A stretch of 64,000 nucleotides of DNA from Ectothiorhodospira shaposhnikovii (GCF_022227765.1 NZ_JAJMLZ010000004.1:186001-250000), one strand, 5' to 3'. Positions 1 to 9,089 are shown, numbered from the stretch's first letter. Made by a program: numbers and translations. The notes: generated by a model not told the origin, from the sequence alone.

Positions 1-511
1 TCAGCACCGTCCCGTGGGCTGACCAGCCATGGCCCACCCCCAGCCAGCCCCGCCATTCCGGCAGGGGGGCATCCTCGGGGGGGCAGACCCGTTCCTCGCC
101 TGCTGCGACGGCCAGGCCGTCCTCGTCTCCCCGGAAGGCGCCCCAGTAGACTTCTCCCATGCGCGCATCCAGGGCGGCCAGTACCTGGTCCGCCCCTTCA
201 TCCAGACCCTGCTGGGCCAGTGCCGCCAGGGTGGAGACGGGCACTACCGGCAGATCGGCGGCAAAGGCGGCACCCTGGATCACCCCGACGGCGATCCGGA
301 CCCCGGTAAAGGCCCCCGGCCCCCGGCCGAAGGCCAGGGCATCCAGCTGCCCCAGGGACAGGCCCGCCTCCGCCAGCAGCCCCTCCATCATGGGCAGGAT
401 CAGGCGGGCATGAGCGCGGGGTTCCACCTCGAAACGGACCCAGACATCCCGGTCCAGGAGCAGGGCGGCGGAACAGGCCTCGGTGGCGGTTTCAATGGCC
501 AGCAGTTTCAT
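1..511 (-). CDS. tsaB: TsaB, tRNA t6A biosynthesis protein (3' end cut by window edge)
   Basis: Partner protein of the threonylcarbamoyl transferase complex (TsaB-TsaD-TsaE), which installs t6A37 on ANN-decoding tRNAs in the cytoplasm. Read on the minus strand from ATG at 511, the protein begins MKLLAIETATEACSAALL, the characteristic TsaB opening of an ASKHA-fold protein, and continues with FGRGPGAFTGVRIAVG, the second family signature, near residue 65. About 170 codons are present; the family is usually 220-235 residues, so the C-terminus lies beyond position 1. The start overlaps the LOV gene stop by 4 bases (ATGA), which indicates translational coupling. No competing identity. Confidence 0.93.
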   Translation of the reverse strand, partial: MKLLAIETATEACSAALLLDRDVWVRFEVEPRAHARLILPMMEGLLAEAGLSLGQLDALAFGRGPGAFTGVRIAVGVIQGAAFAADLPVVPVSTLAALAQQGLDEGADQVLAALDARMGEVYWGAFRGDEDGLAVAAGEERVCPPEDAPLPEWRGWLGVGHGWSAHGTVL

Positions 512-987
512 TCGGGGTCTTCACCGGGGTGGTTGTGGGTCCGGGGCAGGGCACCGAGTCGGCTCAGTTCCCGGCGGGCGGCTTCCAGGGCCTGCTCGGC
601 CTCCACCTGGTCGGTGATGTCCTTCTGGATGCCGATGTAGTAGGTCAGCCGGTCCTCGTCATTGAATACCGGCGTGATGCTCAGTTCGTTCCAGAACAGG
701 CTGCCGTCCTTGCGGTAGTTGCGCAACCGCACCCGGCAGGGGATGCCGCGTTCCATGGCGTCGCGGATTTGCGCCAGGGCGGCCTGATCCCGATCATCGT
801 TCTGCAGGAAACGACAGTCCTGGTACAGAATCTCATCGGCGCGATAACCGGTCAGCCGTTCAAAGCCTTCGTTCACGTAGATCAGGATGGTGTCCTCGCC
901 CTCCCGCTCGGCAATGGTCACGCCGTCATTGCAGGCGTCCACCGCCAGGGCGAGCAGGGCGGGATCAATCAGACGTTCGCGTGCCAT
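508..987 (-). CDS. Short LOV-domain blue-light photoreceptor
   Basis: A 159-residue stand-alone LOV (light, oxygen, voltage) flavin photoreceptor with no effector domain. The core DCRFLQ motif places the photo-adduct cysteine at Cys58. Flavin-contacting positions known from the family are all there: Gln62, Asn90 in NYRKDG, Asn100 in FWN and Gln121 in YIGIQ. The ILYQDCRFLQ wording and the RNYRKDGS..FWNELSITPV stretch closely match what I remember of the Pseudomonas putida short LOV proteins, which also have Asp before the Cys. A charged C-terminal helix (about 123-145) is the usual dimer and signal helix. It lies 1 base downstream of an FNR-like regulator and overlaps tsaB. The output partner is unknown; acting through the adjacent regulator is inference. 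Confidence 0.9.
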   Translation of the reverse strand: MARERLIDPALLALAVDACNDGVTIAEREGEDTILIYVNEGFERLTGYRADEILYQDCRFLQNDDRDQAALAQIRDAMERGIPCRVRLRNYRKDGSLFWNELSITPVFNDEDRLTYYIGIQKDITDQVEAEQALEAARRELSRLGALPRTHNHPGEDPE

Positions 988-988
988 G

Positions 989-1783
989 TCAGATCCGGGA
1001 GAGGGATTCCGAGCCGCTCAGGGTCTCCAGGGCTTCCAGGTTGTGGAGATGGATGATGCCCGCCTTTTCGGACAGATAACCCCGTCGTTTCCAGTCGGCG
1101 AAGAACCGGCTGACAGTCTCCACCGTGAGGCCCAGCAGTTCACCGGTCTCGGTGCGGGACAGCGGCAGGGGCATGCTGGGGTAGTGGCCGTTCTTGGCCC
1201 GCCAGTAAAGCAGGAAGGTGGCGAGTCGTTCGCTGGCCTTTTTGGTGCCCAGTTCCAGGGCCAGGTTTTCCACCTGCTGCAGGGCCACTGCCCAGCGGGC
1301 CAGCAGGGCATGATTCAGGGTGGGATGTTCCGCCTGCAACTGCTTGAGCACCGGCAGCGGCAGGCGGCAGATCTGGACCGGGGTCAGGGTGGTGGCCGTG
1401 TGGTTGTAGGCAAGGCCCATCAAGCCTTCCGCCCCCATCACGTCTCCCCGGGTCAGCAGGCGCAGGATCTGGTCACGACCATTCACGGCGGTGCGGGTCA
1501 GCTTGATCACGCCGTCCTTGAGGGTGAACGCGGCGTTGGCCGCGGCACCTTCCCGGTAAAGAACATGACCCGCGGGCAGGTCCAGATGTTCCGCCGGGTT
1601 GTTGAGGCTGAACACCACCTCGTCCGGCAGGTCGCCGAACAGGCTGACACCCCTGACCGGACAGCGACGGCAGTCGTTGTCCATTTGGGGCGCCACGGGA
1701 CGACCCGGCAGGGCATGCTTGCGCCGCCGATGGGGAATCGCCGGGTCTTCAGCGCCCAGCATCGGATCACATGGGTTGGACAA
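989..1783 (-). CDS. Crp/Fnr-family transcription regulator, FNR-like with atypical Cys set
   Basis: A 264-residue cyclic-nucleotide-fold regulator with a C-terminal winged helix. The recognition helix GLTVETVSRF carries the E-x2-SR pattern of FNR, so a TTGAT-N4-ATCAA half-site preference is expected. Relative to E. coli FNR (Cys20, 23, 29, 122), Cys38-x2-Cys41 and Cys139 match in spacing (41 to 139 is 98, against 99 in FNR), but the position of FNR Cys29 is Ser47; Cys5 is an additional N-terminal cysteine. A conventional four-Cys 4Fe-4S cluster is therefore doubtful. The start overlaps the upstream DUF3365 gene by 17 bases; an internal Met at 1762 is the alternative. It sits in one unit with a haem protein and a LOV receptor. 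Confidence 0.85.
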   Translation of the reverse strand: MSNPCDPMLGAEDPAIPHRRRKHALPGRPVAPQMDNDCRRCPVRGVSLFGDLPDEVVFSLNNPAEHLDLPAGHVLYREGAAANAAFTLKDGVIKLTRTAVNGRDQILRLLTRGDVMGAEGLMGLAYNHTATTLTPVQICRLPLPVLKQLQAEHPTLNHALLARWAVALQQVENLALELGTKKASERLATFLLYWRAKNGHYPSMPLPLSRTETGELLGLTVETVSRFFADWKRRGYLSEKAGIIHLHNLEALETLSGSESLSRI

Positions 1784-2351
1784 CGGTGAACGCTCCCCTT
1801 ATCTGACCTTCTTCATAGCCGCGGGCCTGGTCGTCGGGATACATGCGCAGCAGGGCATGTTCCACGTCATAGCGGATTTCCTGACCGTGGCAGGTCAGGC
1901 AGGCTTCGCCGACGGGGATGGCACGCATGTACCGGAACTCACGCACTTCCCCGCGCTGATAGATTTCGTAGAATTCCATGGTCTGAGGGGATTCCCCGGC
2001 CGCCAGCCTGGCCTCGAAGGATTCCAGGACCAGCCGCTCCCAGGCGTCCGGGGCATTCTCGGGATTGCGGATCCTGAGACTGGTACGGCCGATCTCCAGC
2101 CGCCGGTCGGTGGATACATCCCGCGAAATCTCTCCGGCCCGCTGACTGCAGACCTCGATTGCGTGCAGGGGGCCGCCGCTCTCGAGTGCCTGTTTGAGTT
2201 CCCCTTGCAGACTGCCGCCGAAATGCTGCACGGCGGCGCGGCTGGCATCGACCCGGGATTGGGTCTCCGGGGGCAGTTCCTGGGCAGACAGGCCCAGGCT
2301 GCCGGTAGCGAGCAGCAGGATCGCCAGCGTGGTCAATGGATATCGTTTCAT
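1767..2351 (-). CDS. Exported DUF3365 (Tll0287-like) c-type haem protein
   Basis: A 194-residue protein with an N-terminal signal peptide (hydrophobic residues 8-22, cleavage near SAQ) followed by a DUF3365 domain. It carries one c-type haem motif, C151LTCH155, preceded by the family segment around MRAIPVGEA. Cys68 (AIEVCSQRA) is a further conserved-looking position. Family members are redox or gas-sensing periplasmic haem proteins, often alone or fused to sensor kinases. The start is ATG 2351 with a GGAGGG ribosome site 6 bases upstream, preferred to the in-frame start 21 bases earlier. It is the promoter-proximal gene of the haem-FNR-LOV-tsaB unit, so a redox-sensing role is plausible but not shown. 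Confidence 0.85.
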   Translation of the reverse strand: MKRYPLTTLAILLLATGSLGLSAQELPPETQSRVDASRAAVQHFGGSLQGELKQALESGGPLHAIEVCSQRAGEISRDVSTDRRLEIGRTSLRIRNPENAPDAWERLVLESFEARLAAGESPQTMEFYEIYQRGEVREFRYMRAIPVGEACLTCHGQEIRYDVEHALLRMYPDDQARGYEEGQIRGAFTVVQPM

Positions 2352-2479
2352 GTCATGCCCTCCGGGCAACACGGCGGATACGGCCTAACCATGGGTCTTT
2401 CTCATGCTTTTCATACTAGCATGGTATGGAACTTACCTGGCTATCGAAAGATGCCTTTTCCGGGGGGCTTTTGCGTTCC

Positions 2480-3022
2480 TCAGTCACTGAGTCGGAGCAG
2501 CACCAGCACGGCACCGGTGCCACCGTCCGCGGGTCGGGCGGAGCAGAAGGCCAGAACCTCCGCGCGCTGTTGCAGCCAGTGGGCCACCCGGCTCTTGAGT
2601 ACCGGACCCCGGTTGCTGGAGCGCAGGCCCTTGCCGTGGATGATGCGGACACAGCGCAGGCGTCGCTCCCTGGCGGCGGCCAGGAACAGCACCATCTCTT
2701 CATGGGCTTCGCGGGCCGTCATGCCGTGCAGGTCCAGTTCCGCTCCGATCCGGTAATGGCCCCGCCGCAGCTTCTTGAATACCTGGCGCTGCAGACCTTC
2801 GCGCATGTAGATGAGTTCGTCGCCGGGCTGGATGTCGGTGACCTGAAAGGGATCATCGATCATGTCCTCCAGGGCACGGCGATGTTCGGCCTCGGTCTGA
2901 CGGGGGCGAGGCGGCGGCCGCCGTGGCTGCAGCATGGCCCGGTCGGTGTGCACGGGCGCCACCGGGCCGACGGCCTGGCGGAAGAGGTCAAAGTCATCAT
3001 CCTGCGAATCGGAAGGCGGCAT
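2480..3022 (-). CDS. smrB: Smr-domain endonuclease, SmrB-like
   Basis: A 180-residue protein with a disordered charged N-terminus (1-60) and a C-terminal Smr domain. LDLHGM at 96-101 and IHGKG at 128-132 are the two Smr signatures. The lead-in FKKLRRGHY before the DLHG motif matches the SmrB/YfcN subfamily, which cleaves mRNA at collided ribosomes in E. coli; total length (about 183 in E. coli) also agrees. It is divergent from surE and separated from it by 137 bases. Subfamily assignment is from remembered sequence and is less certain than the domain. Confidence 0.85.
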   Translation of the reverse strand: MPPSDSQDDDFDLFRQAVGPVAPVHTDRAMLQPRRPPPRPRQTEAEHRRALEDMIDDPFQVTDIQPGDELIYMREGLQRQVFKKLRRGHYRIGAELDLHGMTAREAHEEMVLFLAAARERRLRCVRIIHGKGLRSSNRGPVLKSRVAHWLQQRAEVLAFCSARPADGGTGAVLVLLRLSD

Positions 3023-3159
3023 GTCAGGAATCCGTTGCCGGTGGCTTGAGTCTGGACGGGTGTCGGCTGCCTGGGTTTGTCGGTCGGAAAGATGCGCCGG
3101 ACATGCGCCGGGGACAGGCTTTCCAGTATATTAACCGCTTGACTTCAAAGTGACTCGAT

Positions 3160-3912
3160 ATGCGCATACTGCTCAGTAACGATGATGGTGTCCACGCGCC
3201 GGGCCTGCAACTGCTGGCCAAGGCCCTCAGAACCTGTGCCGACGTCCATGTGGTGGCACCGGACCGTGATCGCAGTGGTGCCAGTAATTCCCTCACCCTG
3301 TCCCGTCCGTTGCGGCCTGAAATCCTCGACAACGGCGACGTGCGGGTGGACGGCACGCCGACGGATTGTGTCCATCTGGCCATCACCGGCCTGTTGGCGG
3401 AAGAGCCGGACATGGTGATCTCGGGCATCAACGCGGGCGCCAACCTGGGGGATGACGTGCTCTATTCAGGCACCGTGGCCGCCGCCATGGAAGGTCGTTT
3501 TCTCGGTTTGCCGGCCATCGCCGTCTCCCTGGCCGGGTATCCCTGTCAACACTTCGATTCCGCCGCCCGGGCCGTGCTGGAACTGCTGGAACGGTTGCGC
3601 AACATGCCCCTGCCGTCCGACACCATCCTCAATGTGAATGTTCCGAACCTGCCCTGGGATGAGATCCGCGGTTTTCAGGCCACTCGTCTGGGCCACCGTC
3701 ACAAGGCGGAGCCGGTGACCCGTTCCACCGATCCCCGGGGCCGTCCCATTTACTGGGTGGGTCCCGCAGGGCCGGAACAGGATGCCGGACCCGGCACGGA
3801 TTTTCATGCCATCCGTTCCGGGTATGTCTCCGTCACGCCGATCCAGGTGGACCTGACTCGTTACGATGCCATGGATGTGGTGAGTCGCTGGCTGACGGGA
3901 GAGCGGGCTTGA
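3160..3912 (+). CDS. surE: SurE 5'/3'-nucleotidase (survival protein)
   Basis: A 250-residue metal-dependent nucleoside monophosphate phosphatase. The N-terminus [10 protein letters not shown] carries the metal-binding pair Asp8-Asp9; Ser39 in DRSGASN and the glycine-rich [12 protein letters not shown] segment complete the usual active site. Full length for the family (about 250). It is the first gene of the surE-pcm-yqaA-nlpD-rpoS series conserved in many gammaproteobacteria, which are stationary-phase and damage-survival genes. The ATG has only a weak ribosome site upstream. Confidence 0.97.
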   Translation: MRILLSNDDGVHAPGLQLLAKALRTCADVHVVAPDRDRSGASNSLTLSRPLRPEILDNGDVRVDGTPTDCVHLAITGLLAEEPDMVISGINAGANLGDDVLYSGTVAAAMEGRFLGLPAIAVSLAGYPCQHFDSAARAVLELLERLRNMPLPSDTILNVNVPNLPWDEIRGFQATRLGHRHKAEPVTRSTDPRGRPIYWVGPAGPEQDAGPGTDFHAIRSGYVSVTPIQVDLTRYDAMDVVSRWLTGERA

Positions 3913-3935
3913 ACCACGATCTTGCGGGAATCGGC

Positions 3936-4574
3936 ATGACCTCCCAGCGTGCCCGGGATCGGCTGGCCCGCCGGCTGCAGGAGCTGGGCATCCGCGACCC
4001 ACGGGTGCTGGAAGTGATGCGCTCCACCCCGCGACACCTGTTCGTGGATGAAGCACTGGCCCATCGTGCCTACGAGAACACGGCCTTGCCCATTGGTTTC
4101 GGCCAGACCATTTCCCAGCCCTATATCGTGGCCCGGATGACCGAGGCCCTGCTGGAAGACGGGGTGCCGGAGCTGGTGCTGGAGGTGGGCACCGGGTCCG
4201 GGTATCAGGCGGCCGTCCTGGCCCAGCTGGTGGGGCGCGTGGTCAGCCTGGAACGGGTCCGGCCCCTGCAGCGTCGTGCCCGGGAGGTGCTCAGCAGCAT
4301 GCGTCTGCACAATGTCAGCCTGCGCCACACCGACGGCACCCAAGGCTGGCCGGAGCATGCGCCCTATGACGGCATCCTGCTCACCGCGGCGCCCCGGCAA
4401 TTGCCCGAGGCTCTGTTGTTGCAGCTCAAGGTGGGCGGGAGACTGCTGGCCCCGGTGGGGGGAGAGAACGAGACCCAGTCTCTGGTGCGCATCACCCGTA
4501 CCAGCAAGGCGTTCGTGAAGGATGAACTGGGGCCGGTGAGTTTCGTGCCCCTGCTGCCGGGAGAGGTGCCATGA
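3936..4574 (+). CDS. pcm: Protein-L-isoaspartate O-methyltransferase
   Basis: Repairs isoaspartyl residues in aged proteins by SAM-dependent methylation. The SAM-binding motif [15 protein letters not shown] and the upstream substrate-site segment [12 protein letters not shown] are intact. I chose ATG 3936 because it gives the family N-terminus [10 protein letters not shown] and 212 residues, the usual length; a TTG at 3909 that overlaps the surE stop would add nine residues. The stop overlaps the next gene by 4 bases (ATGA). Its position directly after surE is the conserved arrangement. Confidence 0.96.
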   Translation: MTSQRARDRLARRLQELGIRDPRVLEVMRSTPRHLFVDEALAHRAYENTALPIGFGQTISQPYIVARMTEALLEDGVPELVLEVGTGSGYQAAVLAQLVGRVVSLERVRPLQRRAREVLSSMRLHNVSLRHTDGTQGWPEHAPYDGILLTAAPRQLPEALLLQLKVGGRLLAPVGGENETQSLVRITRTSKAFVKDELGPVSFVPLLPGEVP

Positions 4575-5155
4575 GGCTGTTCGGTCCACTCTATGATCGG
4601 GTCATGGGCTGGTCTCGCCACCGCCATGCCCCCCGCTATCTGGCGGCCCTGTCCTTTGCCGAGTCATCCTTTTTCCCGGTGCCGCCGGATGTGATGCTGG
4701 CCCCGATGGCGGCGGCCAGACCCCATCAGGGCCTGTATCTGGCCTTCATCACCACCCTGTTCTCGGTATTGGGCGGGGTGCTGGGCTATGTGCTCGGCTA
4801 TCTGGCCTTCGGCATGCTCGAGCCGGTGATCGTCAATGCCGGGTATGGGGAAGAGCTGTCGCTGGCCCAGGAATGGTTTACCGTCTGGGGGGTGTGGGTG
4901 GTGCTGGTGGCCGGGTTCTCGCCCATTCCCTACAAGCTGTTCACCATCACCGCCGGTGCCCTGTCCATGGCCCTGCTGCCCTTCATCATTGCTTCGTTCC
5001 TGGGGCGGGGGGCGCGGTTCTTTGCCGTGGCCTTGCTGATCAGCTGGCTGGGACCTCGGGTGGAACCAAAATTGCGGCCCTATATCGAATGGCTGGGATG
5101 GCTGACGGTGGTCTGCCTGCTGCTGGCGGTTGCCCTCTATCAATGGCTGGGATGA
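4571..5155 (+). CDS. YqaA/DedA-like (VTT-domain) membrane protein
   Basis: A 194-residue polytopic inner-membrane protein. Hydrophobic segments fall at roughly 25-50, 57-85, 105-130, 135-158 and 172-192. [16 protein letters not shown] and [15 protein letters not shown] are the paired re-entrant motifs typical of the YqaA branch of the DedA/VTT superfamily, whose members are linked to lipid flipping and envelope homeostasis. It is translationally coupled to pcm (ATGA) and lies between pcm and nlpD, as in many gammaproteobacteria. The transported lipid is not known for this branch. Confidence 0.9.
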   Translation: MRLFGPLYDRVMGWSRHRHAPRYLAALSFAESSFFPVPPDVMLAPMAAARPHQGLYLAFITTLFSVLGGVLGYVLGYLAFGMLEPVIVNAGYGEELSLAQEWFTVWGVWVVLVAGFSPIPYKLFTITAGALSMALLPFIIASFLGRGARFFAVALLISWLGPRVEPKLRPYIEWLGWLTVVCLLLAVALYQWLG

Positions 5156-5165
5156 ACAAGACACG

Positions 5166-6095
5166 GTGAAGGGACTGGCACTTATTCTGCTGCTGTTACT
5201 GCTGGTATCGGGCTGTGCCGCCATCAAGCCCGAAGAGCCGGCGTTCCGTTCCGGCACCTATACCGTGCGCCAGCATGAAACCCTCTATTCCATCGCCTGG
5301 CGCTATGGCCTGGAATGGCAGGAACTGGCCCGCTGGAACGGGATCAGGGAGCCCTACACCATCTATCCCGGTCAGCGCCTGCGGATGAATCCGCCGCCGG
5401 GGCAGTCCAGGACGGCATCGGCATCGGCACCGACACCGGCCACCACGCCGGCGCCGCGGACCACGGCGGCGACGCCCCGGGAAACCCGGACCGAGCCGCC
5501 GCCGCGGGCGGCCACGCCGACGCCGACGGCTTCCGCTTCCGCGCCTCCCGCCACGCGTCCCGCTCCCACCGCATCGGCCCCGCCCCCGACTTCATCCTCT
5601 CCGGCCCCGACGCCGCGGCCGTCTTCACCGGCCAGTTCCACGCCGCCCCGGCCGGCCCCCGTGGCCCAGCCGGTGCGTGAGCCGACCACCCCCACCGCCA
5701 CCCCCGCCCAGGCGGCCACCGGTCCCCTGGTGTGGCAGTGGCCCACCGAAGGGCAGGTCATTCGTCGATTCGATGCCCAGGGAACCGGGAAGAAAGGTAT
5801 TGCCATCGCCGGTCAGCGGGGCCAGCCGGTGCGTGCCGCGGCCCCGGGTCGGGTGGTCTACAGCGGCAGTGGACTTGTCGGATATGGAAAGCTTATCATC
5901 ATCAAGCATAACGACAGTTACTTAAGTGCTTACGGCCATAATGAAAAAATCCTTGTAAATGAAGGTGCCATGGTATCCGCAGGGCAGCAGATCGCCTTGC
6001 TGGGGGATACCGGTACGGATCGTCCCATGCTGCATTTCGAAATCCGCGAGGACGGCAAGCCGGTGGATCCCCTGCGCTACATGCCGGGCCGATAA
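5166..6095 (+). CDS. nlpD: NlpD-type lipoprotein, LysM and degenerate M23 domains
   Basis: An outer-membrane-facing lipoprotein that in E. coli activates amidase AmiC for septal peptidoglycan splitting. I place the start at GTG 5166, giving a compact lipoprotein signal with lipobox LVSGC (Cys17). A LysM domain ([18 protein letters not shown] onward, about 30-75) is followed by an extreme Ala/Pro/Thr-rich linker (about 80-185) and a C-terminal LytM/M23 domain. That domain lacks the zinc ligands of active M23 peptidases: LHFEIR replaces the HxH motif, as in NlpD/EnvC activators. rpoS follows 34 bases downstream; in relatives the main rpoS promoter lies within nlpD. Confidence 0.93.
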   Translation: MKGLALILLLLLLVSGCAAIKPEEPAFRSGTYTVRQHETLYSIAWRYGLEWQELARWNGIREPYTIYPGQRLRMNPPPGQSRTASASAPTPATTPAPRTTAATPRETRTEPPPRAATPTPTASASAPPATRPAPTASAPPPTSSSPAPTPRPSSPASSTPPRPAPVAQPVREPTTPTATPAQAATGPLVWQWPTEGQVIRRFDAQGTGKKGIAIAGQRGQPVRAAAPGRVVYSGSGLVGYGKLIIIKHNDSYLSAYGHNEKILVNEGAMVSAGQQIALLGDTGTDRPMLHFEIREDGKPVDPLRYMPGR

Positions 6096-6129
6096 TCAAG
6101 GGGCGTGGCAGCCCCGCACAGGAGGTCAC

Positions 6130-7158
6130 ATGCCCAAAAGGCGAGACGAGAACCCCGTGTACGAGGATGTGGAGGAGAGACTGGAGGACGATGTCAGGGA
6201 TGGGCCGCTGGACCCGGAGGCACAGGAATCGGCGGCATCCCTGCCGGATGAGGCAGAGGCGGTCGATGAGTCGGAAGACGACGGGGAGCCCATGGTCTTC
6301 GCCGCGGGCGAAGTTCCCAAGAGCGACATGGATGCCACTCGGATCTATCTGAGCGAGATCGAGTTCTCGCCCCTCCTGACACCGGAGGAGGAGGTCCATT
6401 ACTCGCGCCTGGCCCAGCAGGGGGACGAGTACGGCCGTCGCAAGATGATCGAGTGCAATCTGCGCCTGGTGGTCAAGATTGCCCGCCGTTACATGAATCG
6501 CGGCCTGGCCCTGCTGGATCTCATCGAAGAGGGCAACCTGGGTCTGATCCGCGCCGTGGAAAAGTTTGACCCGGAACGGGGGTTCCGCTTTTCCACCTAT
6601 GCCACCTGGTGGATCCGCCAGACCATCGAGCGTGCGATCATGAATCAGACTCGCACCATTCGCCTGCCCATCCACGTCATCAAGGAACTGAACGTCTACC
6701 TGCGGGCCTCCCGCCAACTGGCTCAGGAACTGGATCACGAGCCGACGGCGGAAGAGGTGGCCAGACACCTGGACAAACCGGTGCAGGATGTGAAGAAGAT
6801 GCTGGCACTGTCGGAGCGGGTGACGTCAGTGGACCTGCCCATCGGCAAGGAGAGCGACCGTCCCCTGCTGGATGTGATTCCCGACGAGCAGACCCCGGAG
6901 CCCTCGGAACTGATCCAGGACGAGGACGTGATCCACTATGTGGACGAGTGGCTGATGGAGCTGGATGAAAAACAGCGGGAAGTGATCGTGCGCCGCTTCG
7001 GGCTGCATGGCTTCGAGCGCAGCACCCTGGAGCAGGTGGGGCTTGAACTGGGCGTCACCCGGGAACGGGTCCGGCAGATCCAGATGGATGCCTTGAAGCG
7101 TCTGCGCAAGATCCTGGAAAGCCGGGGGTTTTCCGAAGAGACGCTGCTGCAGAACTGA
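6130..7158 (+). CDS. rpoS: RNA polymerase sigma factor RpoS (sigma-38)
   Basis: Stationary-phase and general stress sigma factor. The 342-residue protein has an acidic N-terminal extension (1-55), then region 1.2 ([21 protein letters not shown]), region 2 with [18 protein letters not shown] and [16 protein letters not shown], region 3, and region 4 with the helix-turn-helix [16 protein letters not shown] 6130 has a strong AGGAGGT site 5 bases upstream; longer in-frame openings run back into nlpD and are not used. Location behind nlpD and the length separate it from the larger RpoD. Confidence 0.97.
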   Translation: MPKRRDENPVYEDVEERLEDDVRDGPLDPEAQESAASLPDEAEAVDESEDDGEPMVFAAGEVPKSDMDATRIYLSEIEFSPLLTPEEEVHYSRLAQQGDEYGRRKMIECNLRLVVKIARRYMNRGLALLDLIEEGNLGLIRAVEKFDPERGFRFSTYATWWIRQTIERAIMNQTRTIRLPIHVIKELNVYLRASRQLAQELDHEPTAEEVARHLDKPVQDVKKMLALSERVTSVDLPIGKESDRPLLDVIPDEQTPEPSELIQDEDVIHYVDEWLMELDEKQREVIVRRFGLHGFERSTLEQVGLELGVTRERVRQIQMDALKRLRKILESRGFSEETLLQN

Positions 7159-7176
7159 AGCGCCCCGCGGCGGGCG

Positions 7177-7557
7177 TCATCCATGCCCCGGCAGCATCAG
7201 GGCGGCGGCCACCCGCCGCCCTTCGTTCATGATGACGTTGTAGGTACGGCAGGCGGCGGGGGTGTCCATGACTTCCAGGCCGATGCCCCGATCCCGGAAC
7301 AGACGCAGGATATCCCGGGGCGGGAACTTCAGCACCGGACCGGTTCCCAGCAGGATGATCTCCGGTGTGTGTGTCAGAATGGGTTCCAGGGCGGCCGCCG
7401 TCAGTGTATCCGGTTGTTCGATCCCCCAGTCCGGGATGAGGGCATGGGGCAGGACCACCAGGCTGCCCTCATAGCGGGTCTGGTTGACCTGCACCCAGGT
7501 GGCGTCATGGGCCGTGATCACGTGCCGGCCGTCACCGTATTCGCGTGTCATCTTCAT
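7177..7557 (-). CDS. Mth938-like domain protein of unknown function
   Basis: A 126-residue single-domain protein of the Mth938/DUF498 family (related to human AAMDC and NDUFAF3). Family features are the ALIPDWG stretch, PEIILLGTGPVLKFPP in the centre, and DTPAACRTYNVIMNEGRRVAAAL at the C-terminus. It is convergent with rpoS with an 18-base gap and divergent from alaC. In bacteria these proteins often neighbour protein-export or respiratory assembly genes; here the neighbourhood gives no functional hint. Confidence 0.88.
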   Translation of the reverse strand: MKMTREYGDGRHVITAHDATWVQVNQTRYEGSLVVLPHALIPDWGIEQPDTLTAAALEPILTHTPEIILLGTGPVLKFPPRDILRLFRDRGIGLEVMDTPAACRTYNVIMNEGRRVAAALMLPGHG

Positions 7558-7695
7558 GGGGTCGAAGCTAACGCCGCGATGCCGTCAAGGCAAGTGCGGC
7601 CCGCCCCTGATTGACAGCCTTTCGGGTGCCCAGTATCGTTTCCGGTTCATCTGCAGTCTTCTCTTTCATTCCCTTCTGCAACGCGGATTACCCCT

Positions 7696-8901
7696 GTGAT
7701 CGAAGAGTTTCCGAGAATCAAGCGCCTTCCCCCCTACGTCTTCAGCATCGTCAACGACCTGAAGGCCAAGGCCCGTGCCAGAGGCGAGGATGTGATTGAT
7801 TTCGGCATGGGGAATCCGGATCAGCCCACCCCGGATCACATCGTCGACAAGCTGGTCGAGGCATCCCGGCGCGGTGATACCCATCGCTACTCCATGTCCA
7901 AGGGCATCCCACGCCTGCGTCGGGCCATCTGCCGCTGGTACAAGGAGACTTATGATGTGGATCTGGACCCGGAAACCGAGTCCATCGTCACCATCGGTTC
8001 CAAGGAAGGTCTGGCCCACCTGGCGCTGGCGACCCTGGGACCGGGTGACGCGGTGCTGGTGCCCAATCCGGCCTATCCCATTCACCCCTACGGCTGCGTC
8101 ATTGCCGGCGCCGATATCCGCCATGTCCCGCTGACTCCGGATGTGGACTTCTTTGCGGAACTGGAGCGGGCCATCCAGGATTCCTGGCCGCGTCCGAAGA
8201 TGCTGATCCTGAATTTTCCCGCCAACCCGACCACCCAGTGTGTGGAACTGGAGTTCTTCGAGAAGGTGGTGGCCATTGCCCGGGAACACAAGATCTGGGT
8301 GGTTCACGACCTGGCCTACGCCGAGATCGTGTTCGACGGCTACAAGGCGCCCTCCATCCTGCAGGTGCCCGGCGCCAAGGACCTGGCGGTGGAGTTCTAC
8401 ACCCTGTCCAAGACCTACAACATGCCCGGCTGGCGGGTGGGTTTCATGTGCGGCAATCCCACCCTGGTGTCCGCCCTGGGACGGATCAAGTCCTACCTGG
8501 ACTACGGTACCTTCACCCCGATCCAGGTGGCGGCCATCACCGCCCTGGAAGGTCCCCAGGAGTGCGTCGAGGAAATCCGGCAGCTCTATCGGGTGCGCCG
8601 GGATGTGCTTTGCGACGGCCTCAATGCCCTGGGTTGGCCGGTGGAAAAGCCCAAGGCCACCATGTTCGTGTGGGCGCCCATCCCCGAACAGTATCGGCAC
8701 ATGGGATCTCTGGAGTTCTGCAAGAAGCTGTTGCGGGATGCCAAGGTGGCGGTCTCCCCGGGGATCGGTTTCGGCACCTACGGCGATACCCATGTTCGCT
8801 TCGGCCTGATCGAAAACGAGCACCGGACTCGCCAGGCCTTGCGTGGGATCAAGGCCATGTTCCGGGCCGATGCCAGGGCCGAGGCCCGGCGCGACGACTG
8901 A
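7696..8901 (+). CDS. alaC: AlaC-type alanine aminotransferase
   Basis: A fold-type I PLP aminotransferase of 401 residues, closest to E. coli AlaC (glutamate-pyruvate transamination for alanine synthesis). Near-identical stretches to what I remember of AlaC include IDRLPPYVF-like [30 protein letters not shown] and [19 protein letters not shown]. The PLP lysine is in [12 protein letters not shown]. Start is GTG 7696 with no clear ribosome site. In related genomes alaC is often followed directly by hom and thrC; here they lie 13 kb downstream with the chemotaxis operon between them. A strong terminator follows. Confidence 0.93.
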   Translation: MIEEFPRIKRLPPYVFSIVNDLKAKARARGEDVIDFGMGNPDQPTPDHIVDKLVEASRRGDTHRYSMSKGIPRLRRAICRWYKETYDVDLDPETESIVTIGSKEGLAHLALATLGPGDAVLVPNPAYPIHPYGCVIAGADIRHVPLTPDVDFFAELERAIQDSWPRPKMLILNFPANPTTQCVELEFFEKVVAIAREHKIWVVHDLAYAEIVFDGYKAPSILQVPGAKDLAVEFYTLSKTYNMPGWRVGFMCGNPTLVSALGRIKSYLDYGTFTPIQVAAITALEGPQECVEEIRQLYRVRRDVLCDGLNALGWPVEKPKATMFVWAPIPEQYRHMGSLEFCKKLLRDAKVAVSPGIGFGTYGDTHVRFGLIENEHRTRQALRGIKAMFRADARAEARRDD

Positions 8902-8932
8902 AAGACGGCCCGTCAGCCTGTACTTCGACACG

Positions 8933-8961
8933 GGGTGACCTTCGGGTCGCCCTTTTTTTTT
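8933..8961 (+). terminator. Rho-independent terminator after alaC
   Basis: Eight-base stem (GGGTGACC at 8933-8940 with GGTCGCCC at 8945-8952, one G-T pair) closed by a TTCG tetraloop and followed by nine T residues. It separates alaC from the chemotaxis operon. Confidence 0.92.
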
Positions 8962-9037
8962 GCGCAGTTCGTCACGTTCCGACTACCGATCCTTTTGGAT
9001 TGAATTTAGGATGTGTCCGGAATGGGGCCTTCAAGGC

Positions 9038-9064
9038 TCAAGAATGTTCAATCCGGGCCGATGA
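9038..9064 (+). promoter_or_regulatory. Candidate sigma-28 (FliA) promoter of the chemotaxis operon
   Basis: TCAAGAAT at 9038-9045, an 11-base spacer and GCCGATGA at 9057-9064. The known FliA consensus is TAAAGTTT-N11-GCCGATAA, so the minus-10 element matches at 7 of 8 and the spacer exactly; the minus-35 element matches about 5 of 8. Transcription would begin near 9071, just ahead of the cheY ribosome site AAGGAG at 9080. Confidence 0.55.
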
Positions 9065-9089
9065 TGACGGGTAAGAGATAAGGAGAAGT

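Noticed and set aside
5959-6129. A longer RpoS starting within nlpD
   Set aside because: ATG 6130 has an AGGAGGT ribosome site and gives the family N-terminus; the extension is out-of-frame nlpD sequence.
7159-7176. Terminator between rpoS and the Mth938 gene
   Set aside because: Only a five-base CGCCC/GGGCG stem and no T-tract.
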